Assembly: GCF_003672135.1 (NCBI RefSeq)
Contig: NC_039515.1
Coordinates: 1,798,001-1,862,000 of the forward strand
Source: Ooceraea biroi
Lineage: Eukaryota > Arthropoda > Insecta > Hymenoptera > Formicidae
DNA length: 64,000 nucleotides
Reading direction: 5' to 3'
A model generated the notes under the pieces. That model made no database searches, was not told the DNA's origin, and worked only from the letters and a program-made list of their open reading frames with translations. Positions within the stretch are counted from its first letter, which is position 1; each line of letters starts with the position of its first letter. This document shows positions 22,213 through 36,600 of this stretch, piece by piece. The position numbers and the translations under genes were made by a program.

Positions 22213-24703
22213 TAATGCTTTTGTGAATAATCAAGGCTCTATTCGATCGATACTTTCACTTGATATCCACGAAGCTCGTTCCCGTCTGTTCGATCTTCCA
22301 ATCACAGAATCATGAAACTACAATCTCCCATTGACTCCTAACTCGAGCTTTGCTCTTGCTTCTGTTGATTATTAAGGACCAACCCGTAGAGAGAATCAGC
22401 CTGGATTAACGTTAATCCCTTCTCGCCTACTAAGTATGATTTCCGCACTGTTCAACAGTAAGTTGATCTATGCTTTGTAAGTAATGCGGCGGGTCTCTTA
22501 GGATGACGATTGATCTCGATGGACGCTCATAAATTTAAATGTTTGTGATTAAGAGAGCCATTTATAGCGCGATGCTTACTAGGAAATGCTCACGGTTGCA
22601 CGAGTAGGAGGCTTCAGGGCGACTTGAGCTAAGAGTGGCGGAAGCACGAGCGGGACACGAGCTCTTGGGACGATATTATCGCACGGGCCGTTAAACCCCA
22701 GATCCTGCCAACCGTGAAATGTCCCGTCATAACATCAGCCCTCCCCCACTTGGTCGCGGCACTTTATTTTCCTGCTCCAGAATTTTATCCCCCGATCTTC
22801 GCTCCGTTCGGAGGAGACCCGCGCCGATTACGCGGCATCGTCTCTCGCGAGTGCAATGGAAATACGTCCGATACGTGCCTTGGTTCTCGATCTTATTAGC
22901 GAGAATGACTCGGCTTCGCTTCTCTCGGCCCTAAACAGTGGAGTAGCCGCGTCACGCGATCATTACGGGCTTCTATAAAGTTGATTCTCCCGGGCATTCC
23001 GCCGACCGGTCGTAATTGATTATAACATGCGCGATATATTCTTCAAACAATGACAGCGAAAGGCAATCACTCGCGTTACGAGACAAGTGCACGTTGTCTC
23101 TTTTTAGCGCAGACAAGTCGCGATTGACAAATTAATGAAGCGGTTACAGAAAGATCTTCTCTCGGATCTAGCTGGCTATAATATTTTATTTAATTTATTT
23201 AGCTGGCTAAGATATTTATTGGAGAGTCGTGCAAGATAAATCGCAAAATTTAGAAATTGATTGACGAAGCTACTGCTGAGACTAAACTTTACCGAGTACA
23301 AGGAACAGCGTTTCGCGATGCTAGACGCTGCCTGATGGCGGCAGTGCAATAAACAATTTTCAAGCACGGCGCCATAAACCGGATCAATATGGCAGAGATT
23401 ACGAAATAAGATCGTTATGCAAAGCAGTCGGAAAGGGTCGCATCAGGGCTACGCCGCAGCAATTCGCGGGGGGTGCGGTTAACGTCTAGCAACGAGCGTG
23501 CAAGCCCGGGGGATGGCTTTTTCGGTGATTTAACCGAGGAGGGTGAACGTTTGTTATTCAATTTGCAACCCCCTCGGTACCAGCCACTGCTCACCCTCTA
23601 CCCACAGATCATCGCGCCTTTACGACCATGGCCGTACGTTCCTAATGCAGGAAACGTTTCTCCTCGCTCATGAGGAAGAGAGATAGATGTAGCGATTGCT
23701 GGATATTCCGTCGACTTCGTTCCGACGTTCCTCTTCCGCGCTTACATAACTGCTTTATTCCCTGTCTCGTTCACCGTTTTGTGGAAATTAACGACGATTA
23801 CATTGTCGATCGTTCCGCCGAGCTGCGTCGAATCTATGCTGTATTCTCAGTCATTTAAATAATTCACCATTATCACAGCACAAAATACGATTCGTTAATC
23901 GCAACATGGAAAAACATACATTATCGTCTTGTAAATAAATTAAACAAGATTGACACGGTTAATTTCTGGTTTCTCTATTAATTATTTCCCCACGAATCTC
24001 CTTGACGCATCTAGTAACGTTTTCAAATTAATGGAAGAATGTTAATGTAGAAATATCGACGCTCGAAAATAATCTTCAATGAAGAAATCATTACATCATC
24101 GTACATTTATTTATTTTTTGCTATTAGTAATCATCCATTATCGCAGAAATCACGATTCGAAGAAGACAGCGTTCAATTAATTCAGAGCAATCGATGTCAA
24201 CGTGTCTCGATTATTCAATTTCCTTGTGATCAACGACAGAATTTACCACATGCGAGCGCGCGCCGATAAATTAGAGGGAAGGATTCCTTTCAAGAGATAC
24301 ACAACGTCTGCCCTACAGCTTGCGGGTGAATAATTAGGCGCGTGCGAGTGTCACGTCCGCGAGACCGTTCTCAAGGCACGAGGTCATTAGATCCGTCTGT
24401 TCTTTCGAACGTGTTGCGATAATAAAGGTCGCGCACCGTCACTCGACAAAGACACCGCTGCGCGATTAATTTCACGGCGGTGCGCCCCATCGCGATACAA
24501 TTGAAACGAATGGAGCGGCGGGAGCGTTTTATGAAGCCGACGGAACGACACTTTGCTCGCACAAACACCGTTCCGCTCGGATCGCGTTTATCATGATCCA
24601 TAAATGGACCGCGAATAGCGAAGATGTAGATTACGCGAGCGGAAAAATAAAACGCATTACGCTAGGCTACACCGTGAATCTTGCTGGTGCTGACTTTTTA
24701 CAG

Positions 24704-24824
24704 ATTGTTCATTACTGTGCCGCAGAAAGGAGATGAGATGATTATTTTCATTTATTTAGTTTTCGTTATTATTATTTATTTAATTTATGATTAAAGAGTA
24801 ATTGGTATTTCACGACAATTACAG
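24704..24824 (+). ncRNA. Candidate internal non-coding exon
   Basis: A good acceptor (TGACTTTTTACAG ending 24703) and a near-perfect donor (ACAG|GTAAGTA, intron from 24825) bracket 121 bases. All three forward frames contain stops, so it would be an exon of a non-coding RNA or an untranslated exon. Both splice sites may be chance; expression data would decide. Confidence 0.2.
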
Positions 24825-25438
24825 GTAAGTAACGATGCTCCTTTTAATTACGCCGATGTAAAGTTCAATCATAAGTCAGGTCAATCTATTGATAAGGCCA
24901 AACTAGCGAATGACAGAGTAGAGAAAAACGAAAACTGGATATTTTTTGAAATCTCACGTGACGTCGGCACGGTCTAGGAAAAAAATGCGGACAAAGGAGC
25001 CTGAAAGGCTCGTCGTTTCTCGCCCCTTCGAGGTCTGTTAACAAATCTCATGATCCTAACGACTCTCGACTTTGGTCATAGTGGCCACGGTTTCATATTT
25101 ACAAAAGCGAAACCGTCTCTTTTTCAAGCTCACCGTAAGAGAACTCTTCTAGTAGGAGAAAATGCAAAATATGTCCTCCTTCATACAGCAAAAACAGAAA
25201 AGAGGCGATTTTGCTTGCAATTCATGTGAAAAGATTATTTACATCTCATAGGACATAAATCTCTTACTTGATAATATTTAATAAGAACGATTTGTATGAA
25301 ACAACTGTAACGAAACTTTGAAATATAATTTTCAAGTTTTAGAGAGATTTCATTAAACAATGCGTTTCGCAGTCAAGTTGATGCTACTCAGATATACGTA
25401 AATTGCAAAGTAAATCACGAACAGGGTAAAAGTAACCG

Positions 25439-25481
25439 ACGCTAATCCGAATGTGTGAAGAAATTAGTACGCTAATCCGAA
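25439..25481. repeat. 13-base direct repeat pair
   Basis: ACGCTAATCCGAA occurs at 25439-25451 and again at 25469-25481, 30 bases apart. Nothing else in the interval repeats. It could be a pair of binding sites or a small duplication. Confidence 0.7.
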
Positions 25482-25866
25482 CCGGTTGTAAAGCCGGAGT
25501 AGAACTATAGAGAGGACTAACGAGGCTATGGTTAGAACCACGGTTTATGGACATATGGTTAACACAGTTACACGTAGCTCTCTCGTTGGAAAAGCCGAGG
25601 GACACATGCGTGAGGCTAGTACGCGCTACAAAGGCCGACGTTTTCAGGCGCATGTACGCACGAACGACGAACGAACGCACGCAGACACACGCGCGTCCTG
25701 CACACGTGCTGGCGTCGCAGAAGCACGCGAGTCCTGTTACCAAAGTGCCGCGCTAGAAAAAGCCGCGACACGATCGGGAAGCGGGCGTCTGTAAAAATCA
25801 ACTTGAACCTAGATAGAGGTCCTTTGAATTTAAAAAAGACCGCCTATTACCGGATACATGTGCCGT

Positions 25867-25869
<3 letters not shown>

Positions 25870-25909
<40 letters not shown>
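25870..25909. repeat. Long (GA)n microsatellite
   Basis: About 20 uninterrupted GA units, followed by degenerate GAGAAAGA to about 25930. It is the longest pure dinucleotide run in the window. Confidence 0.93.
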
Positions 25910-25912
<3 letters not shown>

Positions 25913-28900
25913 GAGAAAGAGAGAAAGAGAACGCGCCGTTTATCATCACGCAACGACTTGAAAAAATTGTACGTGCGTGCACCAACGTGTAACCAAATTG
26001 TACATGCGAGTGTACAAAAGCATTGAACATATCAGCACAGTTGCAACAGTCGAAATTTGCCACCAAAGTTTCACAAAGTTTTACATTACTTCGCACGTCA
26101 TCGTTTTACGCGTCTCCGAACACGTTCCCCTCTCGCGAGGGAGACAACGATCCCGGAAAATCCGACAAGTAACGTCATCCGACACGCGATGCGATCGATG
26201 CGATCTCGTGTTCGACATCGTCCGACAGCCGAGTCTCTCTAATAGGCAAACAACACCGCGCATTCTGACGCTGTCATAACGAGCTGGCCGGTCGGTCACC
26301 GTGTCGGACAGGACAGGCCGAGGCAATCCTCGCAAGGCTGATAACATTACCGTCCGATTCGAGTTAATTGCTCGTCGTTAGAGATCATTAAAGTATCTGG
26401 TTGGTTCACGCGACACTCTCGTCGAGGGGCCTCTGGGACGGCGCGCGTTATTTCTCCGCGCGGCTAACGAATCACGTCGCTCCCGTCGCAATCACCTCGT
26501 TACGCAAGCTTATCCTAATTGAAACGAACGGCAGCGGCTAATTATCGTGTGCTGCCAATCTCTCGATATCAATTCGTTGTTCGTCCGCGATCGGCCGCCG
26601 CTCCGCGCTGATCTGCACGCTCGCGATTACCACGCGGATGTCTTTAATCACGCGCGCCGGATATTTAAGAGTCGGCGTGCGTAATTAAGCATTTCGCGAG
26701 CGAGTGACGAGCGCTGTCCGTTTCGCGTTTGTCGACTTTTGTGCTTTTCATTAACATCTCGCGGTTGCGACAGAAAAATGGCCGTTAAGCAGCTTTACGA
26801 CTGTACAGATGCACATCGCTCGCGTATTAAAGGCATCTCGTTGCAATCCGATCGATCGTTAGTCTCACGCGTTTATATTCCAAGCGAGAAGTACAGAGGA
26901 GGAGAGAAAATTCGAACGCGGAGCCGTCGACCCCGCCGACATGACGGGGGAGTTCACGAAAGAGGGGTACGCCGATAGCCCACGAGGGTAGCCTAGCGGT
27001 TCGTAACTATCGGTCGATAATTTCATGGCACATCGAGTAGGTATGTCGAGAATGGATGGAAATTAGTTGAGATGGCCGTCGAGTTCCCGAGTTAATTGAT
27101 ACGTCCGCGCCCGACGAAGCGGCGGCGGCGGCGGCGGAATACACATAGCGTCTCGCAACCGCACATACGGGTAGATAGATACTCCTATACATGCATACAC
27201 GTGCGACCATTGCATTCCGGATTTGTCCGGTCCCGCGTGATTTAACGGCTCCGCTTCCTGGCGATCTAGTTAACGCGCGTACGCACACGCGTGCACCGTG
27301 GATGAGAGTGTCGGTGCAGTTTGTAGGGTAGCCGGAGTACGCGTGAGAGACGAACGTATCTCTTTCTCTCTTTCTCTCTCTCTCGTTCTTTCTCTTTCTT
27401 TCTTTCCCTCGGAACCCCACGGGCCATCGCACAGTGACTAATATCCTTCCGACCGTATTTTTATCTTGCCACGAGCGAGTGGTCGCCCCTCGACAACAAG
27501 AAATCCACCATGACAACGGATGTGCCAAATAGATGGCAACATCTAGAGGGAACGCGCGGCTATCCTCGACGGCACGTTCGCGAACGGATAGCTCTTCTCT
27601 AGAATCGTGCTGACGACGTCGATCGCCACGGAATTCCACGTCGATGTTTGCTTCTCCTCCACTCGTTTCCACGACTTGCGTCTATAATGGATCGAGCGTA
27701 TCGAATCAAGCGCATTTCACTTTGCTCGATGAATAATGGAGTAATTTGGTAGCGGCGATATATATTCAATAGAGCGAGAGGCGCGGATCGAAGCACCATC
27801 GCGAAATGGAGACGTCCGTGTCGGCTGTGAATCATGCTAATTGTCGGAGTGATTAAACGCCTCGTTCTCGGAACTTTAACCCCCGCGTTCTACGTTTTCG
27901 CTACCCTTGCCTCGTTACCTCATCGTTGCGAGGCTGAACGCTTGAAAAATGCATGAAGCGGCACACACGGGGCTATAAGCGATACTTGCAACAAAAAGAA
28001 TGTTTTATTTCTATTTCTAAGGTCTGGTATTGTTATCGGAGATTCTATCCTCTTTTGGATAGAAACTTGAGTTCTTCACTTATTTTCATGCATATTTACT
28101 TCTTTTTTCGAATGGCATTCAAGGTTGGCAGAAATGATAAGAAATAAAAGTATCTTTTCATCGACTGAGAATCTAAACTCACGTGTACATTTCTGTATGT
28201 GTTTTTGTTTTGTACATGTCATTCCTAATCCAGATCAAAGTCATCACAGCGACACGCGTCATCGAGATATTTCCTGTGCTGTGATCCGACCGTTGCACGA
28301 CTGTCGTACGAGGTGTTAATTGGCTTCTCGTGAAACGATCATTTGTCAGATTCGTAAGGCGGACGGAGTCGTGCAGCCACGGTTGGTTCCGTCCAACGAA
28401 ACGATTTATGACAGCCGGGTCGGTCATGCGGCGCAGCCGGAAGTCGCGGTGCTCTTTGTTCCTCTCCGTGCCTTCTTATGTAGTACCACCTCGAAACTCA
28501 TTTATCGCATTTACATTCCCCGGCCTGTTCCTCGCCCACTCGTCACGTTCAGATTATTGAATTAGATATACGGCGGAATTGAATCGACTTTCGCCAGTCA
28601 TCGCACGATTCACGACGCTCCTATGTGCACGCGCGCGCACGCACGCACACGGAGAAACAGGATACCATGAGAGGACTAGAACGACGCGGGAAAGAGGACG
28701 TAAAATCTTAAAGAGTAGAATCAAGATGGAAACGATGCGAGAAATTCCTCTTGCTCCAACTGTTCACATTTTCGAGACTTTGTTTCTTTTGCCGGTATTT
28801 TTCGTGTTTCCTTCGTTGAAGTCGCATCCCAAGGTCCGCGAGTTCGAGCAACAACTGCGATGCCATTAATACCAATGTCAACGTTGATCAGGTTCGCCAT

Positions 28901-30330
28901 AAAGATATCAAATGTTTTTTTTATCAACGATCAAATTAATAACAAGTATTAATGTAGCAACGTGATTATTATTTTGCATGAATTCCGAGTCTTGGTAATT
29001 GCATGTAATTGCATGTAATAACGCCCGCATCGTAAACGTGAATTAAGCGTGAAGTGAAAAAGGTATCGGTGGGAAAGGATACCATATTCATTACGCTTGT
29101 CTGGACATGTGCCTTCTCGTGATAAAGAGCCAAAAAACTGCGGCGACCCTTCCTCGCGCGACGTTTGTGACAATTTCCGGAGGCGACAGCCACGGTTACG
29201 GAAATATGACGTACGGTTTTAACGTGTCGCTACTCACCGACGGGGACGCAATTTGGTCCGCCGCGAGCGAAGTGGCGAACTAAGTTTAGCTCCTTTCGAA
29301 GCTGACGGAAGCCGAGACTTGCTCGCTCAATTCGATGCATCTCGCGACGCGTACAGCCGTATCGCTTCGCAGGATCGTCTTTTATTTCAATGATATTATC
29401 GTCAGGTGCGCCGCTTGCTATTACTAGGTTGAAGCGAAAAAGAGACAAAAGCGTACCGCGCGTGTTCTAATCATCGTGTGGTGCGTGTCGTCGACGCAAT
29501 TTATAGAGCGTGACGAGACTGTACGACGATCGGAGCTAATGACGAGCAGACGCTAATCACGCCGCGGGAGGATGCAATACGCATTCTTGGCGTCGAGCCG
29601 CGCCACGGAATGGAGCACGTGTCTGGCGTCGGATATCGGAAGGGACCGCGACCCCCTTGACCCGGCCCCACCCACCACTCGGAACCCTTAACGATCGTCG
29701 TCATTGAATAAATCTGAAGCGTTATACGTCGCCAGATCGAGCGACGCGCGTCAATCGCGGAGACCTCCTTCGTCGAGCGAACGCCCACCGGGAGAGAGGC
29801 GATCGGTCCTGATAGACGGGACGCGCGCAACAACGGATCGGCGTTACGGCGCGGAATAAGCACGCGGATAATAAGGGACCTCTGGGAGGGACCGGAGAAC
29901 GTAGGACGTAGTTCCCTCTAATCTTTCGCGACACGTGCGAGCGGGACGTTTTTACGCCGGCGTATTGGAAAGCTTGCTCTTGGATCGAGGTGAGTTGGCC
30001 TTCGGCGTTCTCGATTCTCTTTAATCAATTCTCCTTATCCGATTCTCTTTATTCGAGCGTGTGATACGCGATAGCGATTTATTACTCGAGTCGCTGCGTG
30101 TCTCAGGTAGAGGCTCGCGACGAGGAGGAACGTGCGAGGTAAACGCGAAGCTTTTCTGTCGCGCAGCGAGCTCCGCGTTATACAGGATCCTCGAGAGAGA
30201 GAGAAACGAAAGGGTGATTTCTGTACACGCGCCGACCGCCTGTAGCTCGTGTGTATCGCAGGATTGTTCCAAGGTAGGTGGTAGTAACACAGAATAAAAA
30301 GCACGCGCGAAACCACGCGAGAAGTGTCAC

Positions 30331-30352
30331 GCCTCTCTCTCTCTCTCTCTTT
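30331..30352. repeat. (CT)n tract
   Basis: About ten CT units. Similar looser CT-rich tracts occur at about 12056-12085, 27358-27415 and 48088-48137. Confidence 0.8.
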
Positions 30353-33300
30353 CTGCGGGCCAGGTCGGAATTAAATTTCGCCTTACCGCGAATACGCTCG
30401 AGTGATCTCATTGATCGTTAATTAACGGCTAGATCGTAGAACAATCACGGTAATAATTGCGCGTGTCGGTACAATGAAGCGCCGCGACAATATGAATTCC
30501 CCCTCGGGGGGCTTCGCGCTCGCGCGCGCGGTCTCTCCGGAGGAGCGTGACAGGGGGGCGTGCACCGTTTCAGAAATTCGTCTTTCGGCCTCCGCGGTCT
30601 TTCTCTTTCACGTGAAAAATGCCAGATGTTTCGCATGTGGCCGGCGTAACGTGCAATGCCGTTGTTCCGCCTCTGTCACGGCAATACCTTATTCATACTT
30701 TTGCGCGAATTCAGATCGAGGTCTCGAAAGAGAAACAGAGAGAGAAAGAAAGAGAAAGATCAGCAACATGCTGGTACACGATAATATCGAAAGGAGAAGA
30801 CCAGCCTGACTCTTCCTTCCGTAATCGGACGGACGTGCAAGCAGTGTGTTTATTCGTGTCCTCCTCCTCGCGAGAGAAAAGGGCAATCTCGTAAAGGCGG
30901 AAGAGAAATGAAATCGGGACACGGCGAATGCAAAAGCAAGTGATAAGAATACGCGTCGTCTTAATTCCAAATCATCTCGTTAACGCGGATTGCTGAACAA
31001 CGTTTACTACCAACGGGCACGGCGCTAATTGTGCAACTAGCAGTCGGCGTGAAGCAAACGCTGGTAAACGCGCAGCCTCAAGGTGTGGCACGGCTTGGCT
31101 GTCATTGTTAAGCAATTAAAAGCGCTCCTCTTTGTGCGCCGCCACCTGCCGCTTTGTTTTCGTCTCGCCGCGAAATGCGCACGTCCGAGCGCGCATTTCG
31201 CGAGTCAGTGGACACGTCGCGTCGAATCGGCCGTCGGGACGATCGTTAAAAGGGAGCTGGAGATCGGTTGGCTCTCGCCACCGTCTAAGGCGACGTCACA
31301 ATGACGACGATTGTTCTCCATAATCCAGTCTCCGACGTGGCTCGCCGTCACGCGGCTTGCGCGCGTTTTCTTGAGACTTTTCGTATCGCGCCGCGAGTCA
31401 CGGCGTCCTTTTTTTCCCCATGAAAAATGGTGATTTTTCTCTTGATAAATAATAACTCACCAATGAAGGAGTCAACGAGCCGCGGCGGCAGTTGAAATTC
31501 GCGCGGCTCGGGAAACCGCGCGTGCAACTCGCACTCGGCCGAGTTACGGATAATTGCGGTATTACTTAGGCTCATTACTTGGGCAATCCCGCTTGGCGGC
31601 CATGTATCCCACGTGGACGTTACACTCGTAGCGATACCGCTCGGATCTCTAACTGGATTAGTGGTCGATTTCCATTTCGTGGCACGGACGAGGCCAATTG
31701 GCCGTTAGGCGCGCACCATATCGAGCCGTACGCTATATATCTCCCGCACCGCACTGTACCGGTTATATCCTGAATTCCACGTAAAGGGCCCCGAGCGATT
31801 ACGCCAAAAAGGTATTAGGGAATTGAACGTCGAGCGTTCGCGCTCACGTTAATGGCGGCAATTTGTGCGGTGCAGTAGGTGCGCGCGCTCTCGCACTTTC
31901 CGGCTTCGTGGAAAGGCGCGGTTTCAATTTTCTCCTCGTTTCGCAAACCCGGATGCAGAAAGACCGCGCGCGAGCGTGCGTTTGCACGCGCGAATGCACG
32001 CGCGGAGGATATCGACGTGTCCTTTGAGACGAGCGCGTCCTAGAAATTTGATCGATCGAGAACATCTCCGAGAGATATCATTCCGATTGGATGGATGGAC
32101 GTTTACGATGTCAGAGTTGTCAGAGTTACGTCGCCGTGGCAAACGCGATCACGCTCCGCGTGCGTTCGAGGGTGAAAAATGCGAAAGCGGTTGAAAAATC
32201 GTGGACGAGCGATAGCCGCGATTCACCGGGTTATCGAGGGCGCTTTCTGCGTGCGGTTTCGCAATCGTACCTCACTTCCGGCGTAACGTACCGACGGGTC
32301 ACGGGTATGGACTTGCCGAATGACAGAGTTTCCCGCGATCAGCGGCGTGCACCCCGACAACGGAGACGACGGGGTACGCGCGCGTTCGGTCGTGCATCCG
32401 CGGGGCCGCGCATATACACCTACGTGCGGAGCGGCGAACGAAAACGAGGAAGTGACGTACGAGAGGAAAATCGATGATTATAATTAGCAGTCGATATACC
32501 GGAACCAGGAGTAGCCTGATTACGGTAATCAGTCGCACGCAGTCGCACGCGGAATGATTCACGGTAACGCAGGAAGCCGGCACAGGAACATCGAAGGGAG
32601 ACACAGGACGCGCTCGCTCGCTCACTTACTCGCGCGCGAGTCAGAACGAGAAGGAGGAGAGGACTGCGGAGCTGCGGAAGAGTGCGGAGGACATCACGAG
32701 CGATAGAGCGAGACGAACAGGGACGAAGGGGGACACCGCGTGAGGAACCGCGAAGGGAAGAAGAGGAGGGTACGACCGGTAACGCGCCACCGGTACACGC
32801 GTGCACAACTCTTTCCGTGAGCGACTATTATTATATACCGTATACAGTGGCGGACAAAAGGCTCCCCATATGGCGACTCGCGGGCTAATGTATGTCATTA
32901 GGCGCATTACTCTATGATAATTAAACGTCTATGTGCGCGGCATTGTTACGCTCGTAGCCCGCGCGGCATTACCGGAATGACACGTTTGCGTTACAATGCC
33001 TTCGGATGTCGTGAACGATTCGCCCGCTCGGCTACGCGTACATGCTGATTGCGCTGCTCTCTGCGCACGATGGGCGAAGGGCGCGGCGACGCGAGGGTGG
33101 ACGCAGAGGCAACCCAAGACACCGCGGGAAAACGCACGGCTCCGTTCGGTTTTCTCGACTCGACGAGGCCTCGTCGTTGCGATCCCGCGCTGCAACGGCG
33201 CGGAGAGAAACACGTCGTTTGCTATGTCGCATTCGCTACTCGACGAGACTGAGACGACCGCCTCGGGAAGCACGCTACGACCGAGATTCGCGAAAGAAGT

Positions 33301-33598
33301 TTGGCATAATTGCAGTTTTCCTACAGCAGGGTAGTTTCCTTGCCGTCATTATTACGGCATCGTGTCTGCTGGTATCCTATTACGTACGCACGAAATGTCT
33401 CGTCTCAACTATTGCTTGCGCAAGACACGTCAGGTTCGGCACGTCTTTTCGAGGATTCCGAACATACTCTCACGTAGCCGATCGGTGGCGAGATGCGGCC
33501 GCGGTTTTACGCGCGTCACGAATCTGCATTCTTTGCATCTGCCAAATTTGGTGAGCGGAGAACTGGGTCAGTTGCCGGCTTAAAACGCGTTCCCGATT

Positions 33599-33621
33599 CA
33601 TCTCGTCTCGTCTCGTCTCGC
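33599..33621. repeat. CTCGT pentanucleotide repeat
   Basis: Four TCTCG/CTCGT units in tandem, in non-coding DNA. Confidence 0.8.
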
Positions 33622-36600
33622 CTGCGGTTTGGCGCGCGTGTTTCGCCGGACCAACGGAGACACCATTGTTTTTCCTCCGCTCCGGACCCGCTTCGTGTAA
33701 GGGTGTGTCACGGAGCAAACAAGAACAAACTCGAGCAGCGGTATGGCCTTTCGAAGGTTCGCGTGAATTTCGGGCACGATGTAGACCACCGATGCCTCGA
33801 TCTCTCATTCTTATGCAACGATCGATGCATGCACTTGTGACCGCAACGTCGCATCTGTCGTGAGTCCGCGCGGTTTCCGACACCGACGTTGGTCTCCGCG
33901 CGATGGACGGACGGGACGAGCGTCGCGGTTAACCCGATGAAAGCCGCGTGTCGAAAGCGAATGAAACGAGGCGAATGAACGTTTGTCCCTCGAATTACCT
34001 CAAGAGCCGTCATTGATTCGAATTACGTAACGGTAGCGTATCAGCTCGCTCGTGAAACATTACGATGTCTGCTATGTTGTGACGTGAAAAAATATAACAG
34101 GAGGATTCAACGTAGAGTATATTAGTGAAAGAGCGAGAGAGAAGGGTGGAAGCGACCCGCTTGCGCCCCGTCACCATTCCTCGCAACTTAAGCTTTATTA
34201 TTTTCTTCATTTTTTTCCTCTTTATGTCGCAGGGCGCATCTGCCACGGGGTGAGAGCGTGTATTAGGGCACGTAGATCGGGGCGTGGCCGATGGTGTCGT
34301 TTCCTACGTGGCATTGTCCCAGGACGGGACGCACCTGGGGAGTGAACCTACCACGCCTCTCGGCCGCGATGCGAGAAGTTCCCGCGGATGCACCCTCGCG
34401 CGTATATACGTACATACGATCTGGTGGTGCGTACGCGCGCATTCACGCAGCTCTATCACCCTGCACACGAGGGCGCGCGCCCTCACGCCGACAGGGTGTC
34501 TCTTGCTCCTGGACGACGTGGATTCTGACGACGTTCCGCGCGCGACATACGGGTCGACGAGAGCAGTACCGATACGCGGACACAATACCGAGCCGTCCAT
34601 AACGCGTCCACCAGCATTGTTCAGTGATACACGTACGCCGTGTGGAACAATGGTGGAATCGGTTACGCGTTCTCCTATTCTATGGCATTGCAAGAAGCGA
34701 AAAAAATGCGTAGATAGATAAAAAATGAAAAAAATTGTTGTAATCCTTATGTTCATTTAGGATACTAATAAGTAAGTTTTTTTATTTCAAATTATATTAA
34801 TTAATTTCTTTACGACAACATCAAACTGTACTGTAAAAAATATGTACGTAAGCGAGGTTGACGTAATGTCGTAATGTATCTTCACTCAGTTATACGTGTC
34901 ATATGTCATACAGAATTGGGATACTTCTTCTTTTCGGTTTGGATCTCATCAAACTACTTAAAATTTCCAATTATATAATTTTTTCCATGTTTCTTTTTAT
35001 AATACTTTATATGAATGTCGATTTGACGAGTAGTAGTTGGATATCGCTTCGAGATCTATGTTCTCGACACGATATGTAAAGGTAAAAGCTGTAGCTGTAG
35101 ATGATTTAATGGGCAAACGAGTCGTGAAACGCATCTCGCGGTAAAGCACGCGCGTACAACGGATATACGCGTGTAAGCGCTGCCCGAATACGCCCGAGGG
35201 CGGCCGGGGCGGTGGCGATTCCGCCCCCAGGTGGGTCAGGGTGGCACCCGATGTATCTCACGCTCCCATGATGCAAGTATAAATACTACGGAGCAAAAAA
35301 TCGCAAGCACGCTGACGCTGCCATAATTAATCATGAGGAATTCCATTTAACAAATCTCATTTCTTTAACAAGTTCCAGTCCATGGAAAATGTAAAAATAT
35401 GCAGAATATTCTGTCAACGGAAATAACAAAAATCTTTAGGCGATTCTAGCAAATTGCAAAAGAAACACCAACTGTCTTGGGAGATATAATTCTCAGTTCT
35501 ACGAACTTTTTATCATTTTTATTCGACATTGATGTCGCTTAATCGTGCGCGTGCGTTCTTCGGCGAGAGATGGCGAGCGGGCGGAAAACCGAATCATGGA
35601 AGGGTTCGAAACGCGTCAGATGGTAACGCGTACATAAGGACGCGCAACGTAACGTAATTTCCGCACGACACAATGCCCGCTCCCGATATCGCGTGCAACA
35701 CGGCACGACGCTCCGCGTTGCGCGCGGAATTACGTGATACATCTCGATACGTTGCGCCGTGCATCCCCTTCCCACCCCTCGTCCCTTAGGCAACCCGCCT
35801 GCGACTCGCGTTTTGCATCTCGCGGGAAGGTTTTTGTTCGGTGCACGCCTCGGCTGCGCGAACAATGAGTAACTGTAGTTCCCCGGTTGGCCGGACGGAC
35901 GGCAACAGATGGAGAAACGCGGCTGTCAATGTCTTCGAAAGTGTTCCCGCTGAATGCGTGTCCTACATATGCCCGCGGAAGGAATAATAGCCGGGCGAGT
36001 AGCCTCTCTCGCAGAGAAGGATATGCGTGCGACCGCAGATAGTCTCGTTTCGCTCTCGCAAATTTCACCTTCCGGGCTCCTCCCGGCGCTATCGCTCTAT
36101 CGCTCGCGCGAGGAATAATAAGCGCGCGCGGATCGCGATTGATAACGCGATAGAGTAGTTCGATGGTTGTTCGCGAACGAGGCTGCAACGCGATCGTATC
36201 GCGCCGAGCATTAGCGTACGCATTAGGGTACGACGAGCGATTCGACAAGACATTTCGAGCGGCGTAATGACGGCTGTTGCTGAAAGTCTCAGCCGCGAGA
36301 GGTGACGAAGAGAGAGAAAGGAAGAGAAATGCATATTCGGTACCGCATCGGAGTGGCATCGGTGGTGCGTCCGGGTGCTGCATGCACGTGCTGCGTGTGG
36401 TTTAACAAGCGGATCATACACCTCTCTGTTTACCAGGCGAGAGCGATAATAGATGACAAATATTGGCAGATGCTCGATCGCATCGATGCGACCCCTCTCT
36501 CCGACCCGTCTGAGCATCCTATGGCTGCTTTGCCATCCTTTATTAACATCCCTGGGGCTGTGGGGTACGGCAGCACGCACCCCAAAAATAGAGGACGACG

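Larger units (their letters stand above)
22213..33598. other. Non-coding region downstream of the Sp gene
   Basis: No supportable gene. AT-rich segments (about 23160-23230, 23860-24190, 24740-24800) alternate with CpG-rich ones. TAGCTGGCTA is repeated at 23169 and 23200. The 221-codon minus-strand frame at 27007-27672 runs through a CT microsatellite and a GCG run, and is rejected as a gene. Confidence 0.65.

Noticed and set aside
27007..27672. 221-codon open frame on the minus strand
   Set aside because: Runs through a CT microsatellite (giving Lys/Arg/Glu repeats) and a GCG run (poly-Ala). No recognisable domain.
35730..36383. 217-codon open frame on the minus strand
   Set aside because: Low-complexity Arg/Ser composition, conflicting with a 184-codon frame that overlaps it. 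No domain.
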